Below are positions 35,634-44,350 of a stretch of 46,025 bases of DNA, one piece after another (positions within the stretch are counted from its first letter, which is position 1; each line of letters starts with the position of its first letter). The notes under the pieces are model-generated. The model saw only the letters and a program-made list of their open reading frames with translations, searched no databases and was not told where the DNA came from. Origin of the DNA: Bacteroidales bacterium (GTDB lineage Bacteria > Bacteroidota > Bacteroidia > Bacteroidales > UBA12077). The stretch is taken from positions 5,371-51,395 of the forward strand of contig DMBU01000175.1 of assembly GCA_003446015.1 (NCBI GenBank), read 5' to 3'. Both the position numbers and the translations under genes were made by a program.

Positions 35634-37550
35634 TTAATTTTTAAAATATTTCCCAATAATTGAAAACAAGGTCTCTTCCTGAATCGGTTTTTCTATGTAA
35701 TCATTACAACCCGCCTTTAGCAACTCATCCTGATCTCCATCAAGAGCGAAAGCTGTTTGGGCAATAATAATAACCTGTTTGTTAAACTCCCTAATTTTTT
35801 TTGTAGCTGTTTTTCCATCCATTTTAGGCATTTTAATATCCATCAATATTAAGTCAACATCAATGTGTTGTTTACATATTTGCAGAGCCTTTTCACCGTT
35901 CTCTGCAAATAACAATTTACCCGATTTTTCACGAATTAACTCAGAAAGATATTCCGCCGACAATCTATCATCTTCAACAATAAGAATTTTTGTATTCTTT
36001 AATTCGGTTTCTCTTTTCTGATCCTTTTGATTATTCGTTACTTGTTGAATACTTTTTTCAAAAGGTAAACTCACATAAAACACTGAACCTTTTCCCTCTT
36101 CTGATTCCACGCGTATTTTACCTCCCAACATTTCTACATATGCCTTTGTAATGGTTAAGCCTAAACCTGTTCCTTCATATGCTCGTGAAAGACTTAAATC
36201 AGCTTGTACAAAACTTTCAAAAATTTCTTGATGCTTTTCTTTAGAAATACCAATTCCGGTATCTGATACATAAAATTCTATTTGATGGTTTTGTAGATGA
36301 TAACCAACTTCTATTGTACCGTTTTGTGTAAACTTAACAGCATTGCTTATTAAGTTGCTTAAAATTCGGTTCAACTTATCTTTATCTAACAGAACAAAAA
36401 CCTTTTCGTCAGTCTTGTTTTTTATGACTAACTTATTATTATTATCATCGGCAAGTGATTTAAAATGGAATATATTGTACAGTAATACTTCAGAAATATC
36501 CAATTCCAATAAAGTAACTTCAACCTGATTTGTTTCTATGTGAGCAAGATCAATTAAGTCTGTTATGGTGTTTAGCAAACGATTACTGCTTTGTTTAATT
36601 ATATTACTGTATGTAAACTTATCTTCAACAGACAATCCTGGTTTAAGCAACAGATCCATGAACCCGAGAATACCGTTCATTGGGGTACGTATTTCGTGGC
36701 TAATGTTCATTAAGAAAGCCGACTTTAAACGATCACTTTCTTCAGCTTTTTCTTTAGCCTTGATAAGTTCTTTTTCGGCTTTTTTTCGATCTGTAATATC
36801 GCGAATAATTGACTGTGTTGCTATACCGTTTTTGTAATTAATATAACTTACAGAGGCCTCCAATTGCAATTCCTTACCACTTTTTGCTAATCCGGCGAAT
36901 TCATATTTTGAGTTTACTCCTTTTCTCTGCTCACTTTTTGCAATTCTATCTTGTAAAAAATTCCGGCTCTTGGGTGCAACTAAATTCATGAAATCAGAAC
37001 TCTGATTTATTTCATCCTTTGTGTATCCAAACATTTCTTCCAGCTTTTTATTGATAAGCTCAAACTTACCGTCATAAAATAAAAATATGCCATCGTTCGA
37101 GTCTTCAATTAAAGAACGATATTTTTCTTCACTTTCTTTTAAGTTTTGTAAAGTTGCAAAGTGTGTTTTTTCAATTTCTTTTGTTTTAATTGCGTGATTT
37201 ATTGCAGATCCCAATCTTCTTATATGTTCTTTTAAAACATAGTCATCTGCACCTGTTTTCATGCATAGAACTGCGGTGTCTTCATTTACCGAACCTGTAA
37301 GAATGATAAAGGGAATAAACTTCGTGCTTTCACGTGTTATCCTCAAGGCAGTCAAACCATCAAAAACAGGCATTTGGTAATCGGACACGATTAAATCAGG
37401 TTTGAATTCAGTTAAGGCATTTCTAAATTCATCCTCTGTATCTACTAGTTTCACTTCAATATCGGGCAATGTTTTCCTGATTTCTCTTTCTGCCAATTCA
37501 GCATCAGCAATCAGGTCTTCAACTATTAATACGTTCAGTTTTTTTTCCAT
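35634..37550 (-). CDS. Hybrid histidine kinase: receiver-PAS-kinase-receiver
   Basis: This is a 638-residue cytoplasmic protein. The start is set at ATG 37550, where AGGAG lies a few bases upstream; a longer frame would overlap the preceding regulator gene. Domains: receiver (1-120, D57 in VSDYQMP), PAS (about 140-260), coiled coil, phosphoacceptor (H285 in ISHEIRTPMN), ATPase (DTGIGIS, EGTGLGL) and a second receiver (D571 in LMDIKMP). A receiver at the front suggests that another kinase controls this one. It follows the single-receiver gene by 22 bases and probably shares its transcript. Confidence 0.92.
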   Translation of the reverse strand: MEKKLNVLIVEDLIADAELAEREIRKTLPDIEVKLVDTEDEFRNALTEFKPDLIVSDYQMPVFDGLTALRITRESTKFIPFIILTGSVNEDTAVLCMKTGADDYVLKEHIRRLGSAINHAIKTKEIEKTHFATLQNLKESEEKYRSLIEDSNDGIFLFYDGKFELINKKLEEMFGYTKDEINQSSDFMNLVAPKSRNFLQDRIAKSEQRKGVNSKYEFAGLAKSGKELQLEASVSYINYKNGIATQSIIRDITDRKKAEKELIKAKEKAEESDRLKSAFLMNISHEIRTPMNGILGFMDLLLKPGLSVEDKFTYSNIIKQSSNRLLNTITDLIDLAHIETNQVEVTLLELDISEVLLYNIFHFKSLADDNNNKLVIKNKTDEKVFVLLDKDKLNRILSNLISNAVKFTQNGTIEVGYHLQNHQIEFYVSDTGIGISKEKHQEIFESFVQADLSLSRAYEGTGLGLTITKAYVEMLGGKIRVESEEGKGSVFYVSLPFEKSIQQVTNNQKDQKRETELKNTKILIVEDDRLSAEYLSELIREKSGKLLFAENGEKALQICKQHIDVDLILMDIKMPKMDGKTATKKIREFNKQVIIIAQTAFALDGDQDELLKAGCNDYIEKPIQEETLFSIIGKYFKN

Positions 37551-37572
37551 AATAACTCCTTCCTGTACCAAT

Positions 37573-38013
37573 TTAATCAGGGTTTTCATTAACTGCCATC
37601 CAGTACATTTCAAGATGACTAAGCGTTTTCCTAAAATCGTCGAATTTTACTGGTTTTACAACATAGCTGTTTGCTCCTAATTCGTAAGCACTTTTAATAT
37701 CGGGATCCTCTTTTGAAGATGTTAAAATTACCACCGGGATTATTTTTGTTTGTTGATCTGATTTTAAACATTTTAAAACTTCCAGCCCATCTATTTTAGG
37801 TAATTTCAAATCCAGAAATATAACTTTTGGATTTTTAATCATTTCAATCTGGTCAGTTTTTTCTATTCTAAATAAATAATTAAGTGCTTCTTCCCCATCT
37901 TCAACTACCATGATATCCTTAGACAATTTATTTTTTTTCAGGGACCGAAGAATTAATTCCGCATCATTTGGATTATCTTCCACAATTAAAATCTCACATT
38001 CCTTGTATTTCAT
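37573..38013 (-). CDS. Receiver-only response regulator, Rcp1-like
   Basis: This 146-residue protein is a lone receiver domain. The acidic pocket (VEDNPND), phospho-aspartate D68 in FLDLKLPKIDG, the switch threonine in ILTSS and the lysine in VVKPVKF are present. The C-terminal helix ending YWMAVNE is the mark of the Rcp1 type, which works with phytochrome-like or multi-PAS kinases. It lies 32 bases after the five-PAS kinase and 22 bases before the hybrid kinase, so it probably carries phosphate between them. No DNA-binding domain is present. Confidence 0.93.
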   Translation of the reverse strand: MKYKECEILIVEDNPNDAELILRSLKKNKLSKDIMVVEDGEEALNYLFRIEKTDQIEMIKNPKVIFLDLKLPKIDGLEVLKCLKSDQQTKIIPVVILTSSKEDPDIKSAYELGANSYVVKPVKFDDFRKTLSHLEMYWMAVNENPD

Positions 38014-38045
38014 AGTTTCATGTTTTTAAATTATCAATGTTTAAT

Positions 38046-40955
38046 TCATACATGCTTTTTGGGCAATGAAAAGTAAAATGTAGCACCTTTACCTAATTCT
38101 GATTCTCCCCAAACCTCACCCCCATGTCTGTTTACAATACGCTGGACGAGAGGCAGGCCAACACCATTTCCTTCAAATTCGTTGGGTTTATGTAAACGTT
38201 GAAATACCTTAAACAATTTTTCCTTATATCTCATATCAAAGCCAACGCCATTATCTTTTATCTTATAAATTACAGTATCTTTGTTTTGTTCCGCAGAAAT
38301 TTCAATTCTTATTTCATCACGATTAGAAGAGTACTTAACTGCGTTTGATATTAAATTCATCCAAACATGTCGCATCATTTTTGTATCTGCTGTAATTGGA
38401 GGTATATTATGCACTTTTAAAACTATTTTTTCTCTAATTTCATTTGAAGTTGCTTCGTAATAAATAGAATTTATCATATTGGACATATCAACATGTGTGA
38501 ATTGTAAAGAAGCTCTACCCAAACGTGAAAATGCTAGCAGATCATCGATCAGTTCTCCCATTTTTTCTGAGTTATCCTGGATAACTTTTCCTAATCGTTG
38601 TGCCTCAGGCTCAAGATCTTTAATATAATCTTCCAGTAAAATCTGTGAAAATCCAGTAATTGCACGTAAAGGTGCTCGTAAGTCGTGGCTCACTGAATAA
38701 TTAAATGCCTCGAGCTCTATATTAGCACTCTCCAGTTGTTTTTGCCTTATTTCCAGATCCTTGTATAAGTTTAAAATAGATTCCTCGTATTCCTTTCGTT
38801 TTGAAATATCTCTAATTATACCCCACATTCCTTTAGGATTATCATCTTCGTCTTTTATAAGCCACATGCGAATTGAAACAGGAAAAATTGTACCATCTTT
38901 TCGTATGTATTCTTTTTCGTACTCATCTGTATATCCACGTTTTAAAGTTTCATTCTCGAAAATTTCATTTTCAATTTCAATCCATTTTTCCGGTGAGAAA
39001 TCTCTATAAGATTGTTTTTTTAATTCTTCAATTGAATATCCCAGCATTTTGCTAAATTCAGGATTACATTCCAGTATTTTTCCGCTCATAGTAACATGTA
39101 CAATACCATCCTTTACCGATTCGTACAAACCCCTGTATTTTTCTTCGGATTTGTACAACTCCCGTGTGCGCTGTTTTACAAGCAATTCGAGATTTTTTCT
39201 GTGTTCTACAAGTTCGTTTTCTGCAATCTTTCTTTCGTTAATATCCGTAACAAAACCTTCTATAACATGAACCTGATCTTTGTCTACTGAAACTCCTAAA
39301 CCCTGTTCCCAAACCCAATGAACGTTTCCATTCTTTTTTTTAATCCTGTATTCCATTACAAAATGCTCACCTTTACTTATAGCATCCTGAACAGTATTCC
39401 AGACATATTCCTTATCATCGGGATATATAATGTCGCCATAGAAACATCCATTCGGGCCAACTAACTCGTTGGCCGTATATCCGGTTAGATTTAAACAACC
39501 ATCACTTACAAAATCCATTGGCCAACCTTCTTGGTTCTTTGCGTGATAAGCCATACCGGGCAAATTACCCATTAAGGTTTCTAATCTTCTTCTATTTTCT
39601 TTAATAATCTCTCTGTTTCTTTTTTGTTCTGTAATATCGCGAAGTATAACGTGAATAGCCATTTGTTCACCCAGACTGAATGCTGAGCGATGAACTTCAA
39701 CATCAACTTCTTCGCCATTGAAATTAACTATTTTCTCTTCATGAAAAGAAATATCTTCTTCATATTGTCGTACCTTATTTATTCGCTCTTTAACCAGACC
39801 GTGAATATCCGGTTGAAAGATATCAAATGGGGATTTCCCGATAATATCGCTCAAATCCTTTGCTGTCATTAATTCTTTAAATGAATTATTACACAATATA
39901 ATTTCATCGTTCAGATTAATAAAAATAGCATCGGGTGAATTCATAAACAAGTTTCTATATTTTTCTTCGCTTTCTTTTAAGCTTTGTTCAGCTTGTTTTT
40001 GTTCTGTTACATCCTGAACGGTAGCAAATACTTTAACAGGATGACTGTTATTTCGTATTATTCTGCCTTGCGTGATTACGTATATTATTTTGCTGTCTTT
40101 TCGAATCAATCTGTATTCTTTTGGAGAAAGCTCATCACTATTAGAATTAATACTGTCGGTTAACCATTTATTGACTCCTTTTCTATCATCGGGATGATGC
40201 ATATTCTCATTTACTTTATTGAAATCAACAATCTCCTTTTTGTTATAGCCCAGAAGTTCATATAAAGGGTCAGACCAGGTTACTTCTCCTGAATTCACAT
40301 CCCATACAAAATCTCCTATTTTAGCTATACGTTGTGCTTCAATAAGCCGCTGTTCTCCAACTTTCAGTTTTTTTTCAACTTTTACACGTTCGGTAATATC
40401 GTAAGAGAAAATAAAGATTCCTTCGGGTACAGGCTGAATACTAAGTTCATACCAACCTTTTGCACCATCAGGGTAAGCAAACTCATTCTCCATTTTGTAG
40501 GATTCTCGATTATCCATGCAAGTATTTAAATGCTTAAACATTTGTGTGTTTTCAATACCAGGATAAACGTCCATCATTTTCTTTCCAAGTAAATCTTTTT
40601 TGCTTTTTCGTCCTTGTTCCAATGCAACATCATTTAAATAAACATATTCCCAATCGAAATTTATTATTTGTGCACCTTCTAACATATTATCGAGGGTACT
40701 TCGATACCTCAACAAACTTTTGGCTAAATCAATATTTCGTTGATCTATCTTTTCAAATAATTTTTTAATAATTAAATAAAGGAAAATGGAAGTAGAAAGA
40801 ATAAACAACCAACCTTTATAGGTCTGCACATGATTGAAAGTTTCCTCTTTTGTGAAGTAAAAAGCCGTTAACCGATCTGACGTAAGAATCCAGAGAACAC
40901 CAATAATAGCAAAGTACAAAGCTATTTTTCCCGCCTGTTGGTTTATTTTTCTCAT
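38046..40955 (-). CDS. Membrane sensor histidine kinase with five PAS domains
   Basis: This 969-residue kinase has two N-terminal membrane helices (about 10-27 and 47-65), then five PAS domains (roughly 85-195, 205-320, 330-445, 455-575 and 605-720). A phytochrome-type phosphoacceptor domain follows (H757 in YSVSHDLRAPLRAI), then an ATPase domain (NLISNAVKYSS, DNGVGFD, GNGVGLPL). There is no receiver, so phosphate should leave to a separate protein, most simply the Rcp1-like receiver that follows at 32 bases. The short loop between the helices gives little room for a periplasmic sensor, so sensing is likely by the PAS domains. Confidence 0.93.
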   Translation of the reverse strand: MRKINQQAGKIALYFAIIGVLWILTSDRLTAFYFTKEETFNHVQTYKGWLFILSTSIFLYLIIKKLFEKIDQRNIDLAKSLLRYRSTLDNMLEGAQIINFDWEYVYLNDVALEQGRKSKKDLLGKKMMDVYPGIENTQMFKHLNTCMDNRESYKMENEFAYPDGAKGWYELSIQPVPEGIFIFSYDITERVKVEKKLKVGEQRLIEAQRIAKIGDFVWDVNSGEVTWSDPLYELLGYNKKEIVDFNKVNENMHHPDDRKGVNKWLTDSINSNSDELSPKEYRLIRKDSKIIYVITQGRIIRNNSHPVKVFATVQDVTEQKQAEQSLKESEEKYRNLFMNSPDAIFINLNDEIILCNNSFKELMTAKDLSDIIGKSPFDIFQPDIHGLVKERINKVRQYEEDISFHEEKIVNFNGEEVDVEVHRSAFSLGEQMAIHVILRDITEQKRNREIIKENRRRLETLMGNLPGMAYHAKNQEGWPMDFVSDGCLNLTGYTANELVGPNGCFYGDIIYPDDKEYVWNTVQDAISKGEHFVMEYRIKKKNGNVHWVWEQGLGVSVDKDQVHVIEGFVTDINERKIAENELVEHRKNLELLVKQRTRELYKSEEKYRGLYESVKDGIVHVTMSGKILECNPEFSKMLGYSIEELKKQSYRDFSPEKWIEIENEIFENETLKRGYTDEYEKEYIRKDGTIFPVSIRMWLIKDEDDNPKGMWGIIRDISKRKEYEESILNLYKDLEIRQKQLESANIELEAFNYSVSHDLRAPLRAITGFSQILLEDYIKDLEPEAQRLGKVIQDNSEKMGELIDDLLAFSRLGRASLQFTHVDMSNMINSIYYEATSNEIREKIVLKVHNIPPITADTKMMRHVWMNLISNAVKYSSNRDEIRIEISAEQNKDTVIYKIKDNGVGFDMRYKEKLFKVFQRLHKPNEFEGNGVGLPLVQRIVNRHGGEVWGESELGKGATFYFSLPKKHV

Positions 40956-41142
40956 TATGTAAAAATTTAGCTTCCAATTTATTCTTACTAGCTTACAGAA
41001 AAAGAAGAAATATAAAAGAACATTTACTTTTAACGAAAAAGTTAATGTTACAACAATTCGTTGTTTAAAATGTTCGCACTCTTAAATTGTTATAATATTA
41101 AGAAAATGAAGTTTAAAAAAACGGGTGCAATTTAGGAGAAAC

Positions 41143-41173
41143 AAAAAAGCCAACTCTCTGTTTTTGAGTTGGC
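41143..41173 (-). terminator. Intrinsic terminator of the original tRNA-Pro gene
   Basis: GCCAACTC (41149-41156) and GAGTTGGC (41166-41173) form a perfect 8-base stem with a 9-base loop. On the minus strand a run of six U follows (A-run 41143-41148). It lies 14 bases after the tRNA fragment's 3' end, so it was most likely the terminator of the intact tRNA. It marks the left side of the junction as the original chromosome. Confidence 0.8.
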
Positions 41174-41187
41174 TTTATATTTTTTTG

Positions 41188-41239
41188 TCGGGGTGGCAGG
41201 ATTCGAACCTGCGACCTCCTGCTCCCAAAGCAGGAGGTC
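41188..41239 (-). tRNA. 3' fragment of tRNA-Pro (UGG), attachment site of an integrated element
   Basis: Only part of a tRNA is present: anticodon stem-loop (41218-41234, loop TTTGGGA, anticodon TGG at 41225-41227), variable loop, T arm (GCAGG-TTCGAAT-CCTGC, 41196-41212), the 3' acceptor strand CACCCCG and the discriminator A; CCA is not encoded. The 5' acceptor strand and D arm are absent: element DNA takes their place to the right. GACCTCCTGC and GCAGGAGGTC form a perfect 10-base inverted repeat around the 7-base loop. That is the geometry of a tyrosine-recombinase core with crossover in the anticodon loop. The intact tRNA-Pro should lie at the far end, outside the window. Confidence 0.88.
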
Positions 41240-41276
41240 ATATTTATATCATGTTAATAAGTTATTATATCTCTTT

Positions 41277-41354
41277 GTTTTACAATATTTTTGTTTATAT
41301 TTGTTTTGAGCCAATTTATAGGTTTTTGATCTTTTTGTTTTACCTATGTTTTAC
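41277..41354 (+). repeat. Three GTTTTAC repeats between attachment site and integrase gene
   Basis: GTTTTAC occurs at 41277-41283, 41337-41343 and 41348-41354, all in the same direction, within the 126 bases between the tRNA fragment and the integrase ATG. They are candidate arm-type binding sites for the integrase. In AT-rich DNA some of this could be chance. Confidence 0.4.
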
Positions 41355-41365
41355 CCAAGAAAATT

Positions 41366-42628
41366 ATGGCAGGATCAGCAAGATTAGTTTTAAAAGAAAA
41401 TAAGACAAATTCAGATGGTAATCACCCCGTTTATCTTAGAGTTATTATAAACCGAAAAACAAAGTATTTTAGTTTGGGTTCCAAGTTTGCATGTAAGAAA
41501 AATCAATGGAATGATTCTGAACAATTATTTCGAAAGAACTTTGAAAACTATAAAAATGCAAACCGCACCCTGTCAGATAAAAAGAAAAAAGCAGAACGTA
41601 TTTTATTTGACCTGGATTTAAAAGACGAAGGTTTTACAATACAGGATTTTGAATTAGAGTTTTCGAAGAAAAGCAGTTCACTTGGTATTCTGGAATACTT
41701 TGATGAAGTTATTAAAGAGCTAAAGAAACAAGGAAGCATTGGCAATAAGCGAGTTTATAAGGATACTCGAAACAGTATAAAGAATTACTTGACACTAAAA
41801 AGGAAACTTAAAGCTACTGACTATCCTTTTGAAAATTTAGATGTGGGATTCTTAGTTGATTATGAAGAATTCTTAAGACATAAACATAAAATGTATAAAG
41901 ATGAAGAACAGTGCAGTAACTCAACTATATTTATTCGGATGAGAACTCTTCGAGCACTAAATAATAGGGCTAATAAACTGAAAGGAATTAGAACTTATCC
42001 GTTTAAGGAACATTCAATTAATCACCTTAAAACAAAAACAAAACACAGAGCATTAAATGAAGATGATCTAAAAAAACTATTCAAATTAAAATATGATGAA
42101 AATACAACCTCATTTCATTCATTAAATTACTTCAAATTCATGTTCATGTCTCGCGGTATGAATTTCACAGACATGGCTAATCTTAAAATGACAGATATAA
42201 ATACAACTCAATTTCTTTATACCCGGGCAAAAACACATAAAGATTATCATATTTCATTAACCAAAGAAATTAAACAAATCATCGATTATTACCTCAATAA
42301 ATTCCCTAAAAATGAATATGTTTTCCCTATTCTAAATGAAACTCATAATACTATAGAAAGGAAATACTATAAAGTTCAACGTGAGTTAAAAATATTAAAT
42401 AAGAATCTTAAAACAATGATTAAAAAAATTAATCCTGAGTTTAATTTGACCAGCTACTCATCCAGGCACTCATTTGCTTCAATATTAAGAAAGAAAGGTG
42501 TTTCCATTGAAGTAATTCAAGAATTAATGGGGCATGCTGATCTAAAAACTACAGAAATCTATGTAGAACCATTTGATGAAGAAATATTAAAAGAATCACA
42601 AGAAATTGCAATTAATGCAATAAAATAA
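41366..42628 (+). CDS. int: Tyrosine recombinase (integrase) of the integrated element
   Basis: This 420-residue phage-type integrase has an N-terminal arm-binding part (1-95), a core-binding SAM-like domain (about 105-215) and a catalytic domain (about 225-420). Catalytic residues are R263 (FMSRGMNF), R367 (YSSRHSF), H390 (GHADLKTTEIY) and the nucleophile Y399. The HxxR box reads Y364-S-S-R367, a tyrosine replacing the first histidine, as often seen in Bacteroidota integrases. It lies 126 bases from the tRNA-Pro fragment and reads into the element. This is the usual position for an integrase that uses that tRNA. Confidence 0.94.
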   Translation: MAGSARLVLKENKTNSDGNHPVYLRVIINRKTKYFSLGSKFACKKNQWNDSEQLFRKNFENYKNANRTLSDKKKKAERILFDLDLKDEGFTIQDFELEFSKKSSSLGILEYFDEVIKELKKQGSIGNKRVYKDTRNSIKNYLTLKRKLKATDYPFENLDVGFLVDYEEFLRHKHKMYKDEEQCSNSTIFIRMRTLRALNNRANKLKGIRTYPFKEHSINHLKTKTKHRALNEDDLKKLFKLKYDENTTSFHSLNYFKFMFMSRGMNFTDMANLKMTDINTTQFLYTRAKTHKDYHISLTKEIKQIIDYYLNKFPKNEYVFPILNETHNTIERKYYKVQRELKILNKNLKTMIKKINPEFNLTSYSSRHSFASILRKKGVSIEVIQELMGHADLKTTEIYVEPFDEEILKESQEIAINAIK

Positions 42629-42640
42629 TTTTAAAAAGCA

Positions 42641-42683
42641 CTTACCCACTTACCGTCTTACCTAAAATACCTAAATGTAGGTA
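42641..42683. repeat. CTTACC direct repeats with 8-base period and adjacent palindrome
   Basis: CTTACC occurs at 42641-42646, 42649-42654 and 42657-42662, exactly eight bases apart. TACCTA-AATG-TAGGTA follows (42668-42683), a 6-base inverted repeat sharing the TACC core. It starts 13 bases after the integrase stop. Regular spacing suggests a protein-binding array such as an excisionase or regulator site. No T-run follows on the plus strand, so it is not a terminator. The rest of 42629-42828 shows no gene. Confidence 0.5.
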
Positions 42684-42828
42684 AAAAAGAAACTCTGAAA
42701 TATTGATATTTCTCAAATAATAAAATCATGAATTGATAGCAAACTAGCTATTATTAATATGATAGATTCATAATTATTTTTATTATTATTGTATTACAGT
42801 CTATGGTTAAATTTAAATAAGTTGATTT

Positions 42829-43764
42829 ATGAGAAAATTACTTTATGCATTTTTTGTGCTTTCATTTTTATTTTATTCCTGCGAAGAAGAAACCAATTCA
42901 TTTAAAGTGGTTATTGAAGGAATTGTAATGGATGCTGAAACATCGGAAAGATTAAATGATGTAACCGTTGAGCTTTATACCAAGAGTAAAAGTCACATTA
43001 CAACTACAAATGAAAATGGTTATTATAATTTAGGAGAATTTAATGTTGGAGACTATAATATTGTTTATTCGAAAGAAGGGTATCTAAATGATTCTAAATC
43101 TTTAAATTTATCTTCAGAAATAATTGTAACCGGAGTTGGTTATGAAATCGTGAATTCTGATTTAATTTACCTTACACCTTTAAATGAAAAAGCTGAATTT
43201 ACCGTTTACAGGAAATATCTGGATGGTGAAGAAATTGCAGCTGCCAATTTCCCATACACTGTTTACCTTGGTTCTTTTAATGACCCTATTGTGGGTACTA
43301 CCAGTGCGAATGGAATTATTTCATTAGATAATGTCCCATCGGAAATATCATTATCAATTGACCATGAGCAGAATGGCATCCAATATAAAACGTATACTAC
43401 AATTGATACTAAAGATGACAATAAAGTTGTTGTTTATGGTTATAATCCCGAAGCAGACTTAGGAGTTGTTAGTACTAACGTTTTAGATACAGACGGTCAG
43501 CCAATAGAAGATTTTGCAGTAACTGACAATATTACTATTCTGTTTACAATTCCTGTTGATATTGATAATGCTAACTTCGACCTTTTGGAAGATGGTTGGA
43601 TGTCTGTGGATTTCACATATCAATGGTTAAATAACAATATGACTCTTACCATTGATCCTGTTGATCCGTTATTATCAAACTACTATTACAGTTTAGAAAT
43701 TGATGTTAAGAATGAGAACAATACTCAAACATTTAGTAAAGTTTACAACTTTACTACTGAATAA
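42829..43764 (+). CDS. Lipoprotein with a carboxypeptidase-regulatory-like domain
   Basis: This 311-residue exported protein has a lipoprotein signal (residues 1-18, cysteine in FLFYSCEEE). Residues about 27-115 form a carboxypeptidase-regulatory-like beta sandwich (VVIEGIVMDAETSERLNDVTVEL, TTTNENGYYNLGEF), common in Bacteroidota surface proteins. The rest is beta-rich, with a last part (about 215-311) resembling an Ig-like domain. No enzyme motif is seen. Acidic residues directly after the lipid cysteine are in line with Bacteroidota surface export signals. It is cargo of the integrated element, with a terminator 18 bases after it. Confidence 0.7.
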   Translation: MRKLLYAFFVLSFLFYSCEEETNSFKVVIEGIVMDAETSERLNDVTVELYTKSKSHITTTNENGYYNLGEFNVGDYNIVYSKEGYLNDSKSLNLSSEIIVTGVGYEIVNSDLIYLTPLNEKAEFTVYRKYLDGEEIAAANFPYTVYLGSFNDPIVGTTSANGIISLDNVPSEISLSIDHEQNGIQYKTYTTIDTKDDNKVVVYGYNPEADLGVVSTNVLDTDGQPIEDFAVTDNITILFTIPVDIDNANFDLLEDGWMSVDFTYQWLNNNMTLTIDPVDPLLSNYYYSLEIDVKNENNTQTFSKVYNFTTE

Positions 43765-43781
43765 ATATTTCAATACCATAT

Positions 43782-43817
43782 AAAAAAGCCCGATACTTAT
43801 ATTTATCGGGCTTTTTT
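43782..43817. terminator. Bidirectional intrinsic terminator
   Basis: GCCCGATA (43788-43795) and TATCGGGC (43804-43811) pair perfectly, flanked by six A and six T, so the stem extends to 14 pairs and gives a U-run in both directions. It sits between the convergent lipoprotein and outer-membrane protein genes and would end both transcripts. Confidence 0.9.
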
Positions 43818-43833
43818 AATACAGTTCTAAAAT

Positions 43834-44334
43834 TTAAAATCTATATAAAGCTCCTAAAGTAATTACAGCCTGATCAAAATTTCCAATAGTGTATTTTGTC
43901 TCAAATAAACCTGCTATTTTATCAGTAATTTCATAAGTTGCTCCAGCTCCAATATTAAATCCTACTTCGGTATCACTGGCTTTTGCCCCGTTAACCTCAA
44001 TAGAAACTCCTGAGATATTTAATCCTGCAAGCGGATATACTTTCAAATTATCCATTAATTCAAAGTTGTAATGTCCGTCAACATCAAATGACCACATATT
44101 TGTTTTGCTTTCCACTGTAGTAAAAATTAATGTTTGCTTATCTTTATTGGGTAAATAGAATGTAACGCCACCCACTACATCAACATTTTCCCATACATTA
44201 TATTGACCTCTTAAGTTAAATCCGATCGTTTTCTGTTCTGTACCATAAACCAGACCGCCACCAGCACTAATTTGTGCAAATGAGTTAAATGCAAATGCAA
44301 TTGTTATAATTGCTAATAATGTTAGTTTCTTCAT
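43834..44334 (-). CDS. Small outer-membrane beta-barrel protein
   Basis: This 166-residue protein has a signal peptide (1-20, ending NSFAQ) and alternating hydrophobic/aromatic strands ending in ALYRF, the classic terminal aromatic signature of outer-membrane barrels. The pattern (GGGLVYGTEQKTIGFNLRG; VYPLAGLNISG; FNIGAGATYEIT) fits the eight-strand OmpX/opacity-like class. The function is probably structural or adhesive, and the ligand is unknown. It lies 16 bases downstream of the 202-residue exported protein and shares its strand. Confidence 0.8.
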   Translation of the reverse strand: MKKLTLLAIITIAFAFNSFAQISAGGGLVYGTEQKTIGFNLRGQYNVWENVDVVGGVTFYLPNKDKQTLIFTTVESKTNMWSFDVDGHYNFELMDNLKVYPLAGLNISGVSIEVNGAKASDTEVGFNIGAGATYEITDKIAGLFETKYTIGNFDQAVITLGALYRF

Positions 44335-44350
44335 TTTAATAACTTTTTAA

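Noticed and set aside
41188..41239. Complete functional tRNA-Pro
   Set aside because: No D arm or 5' acceptor strand can be found to the right of the anticodon stem; only the 3' part is present.
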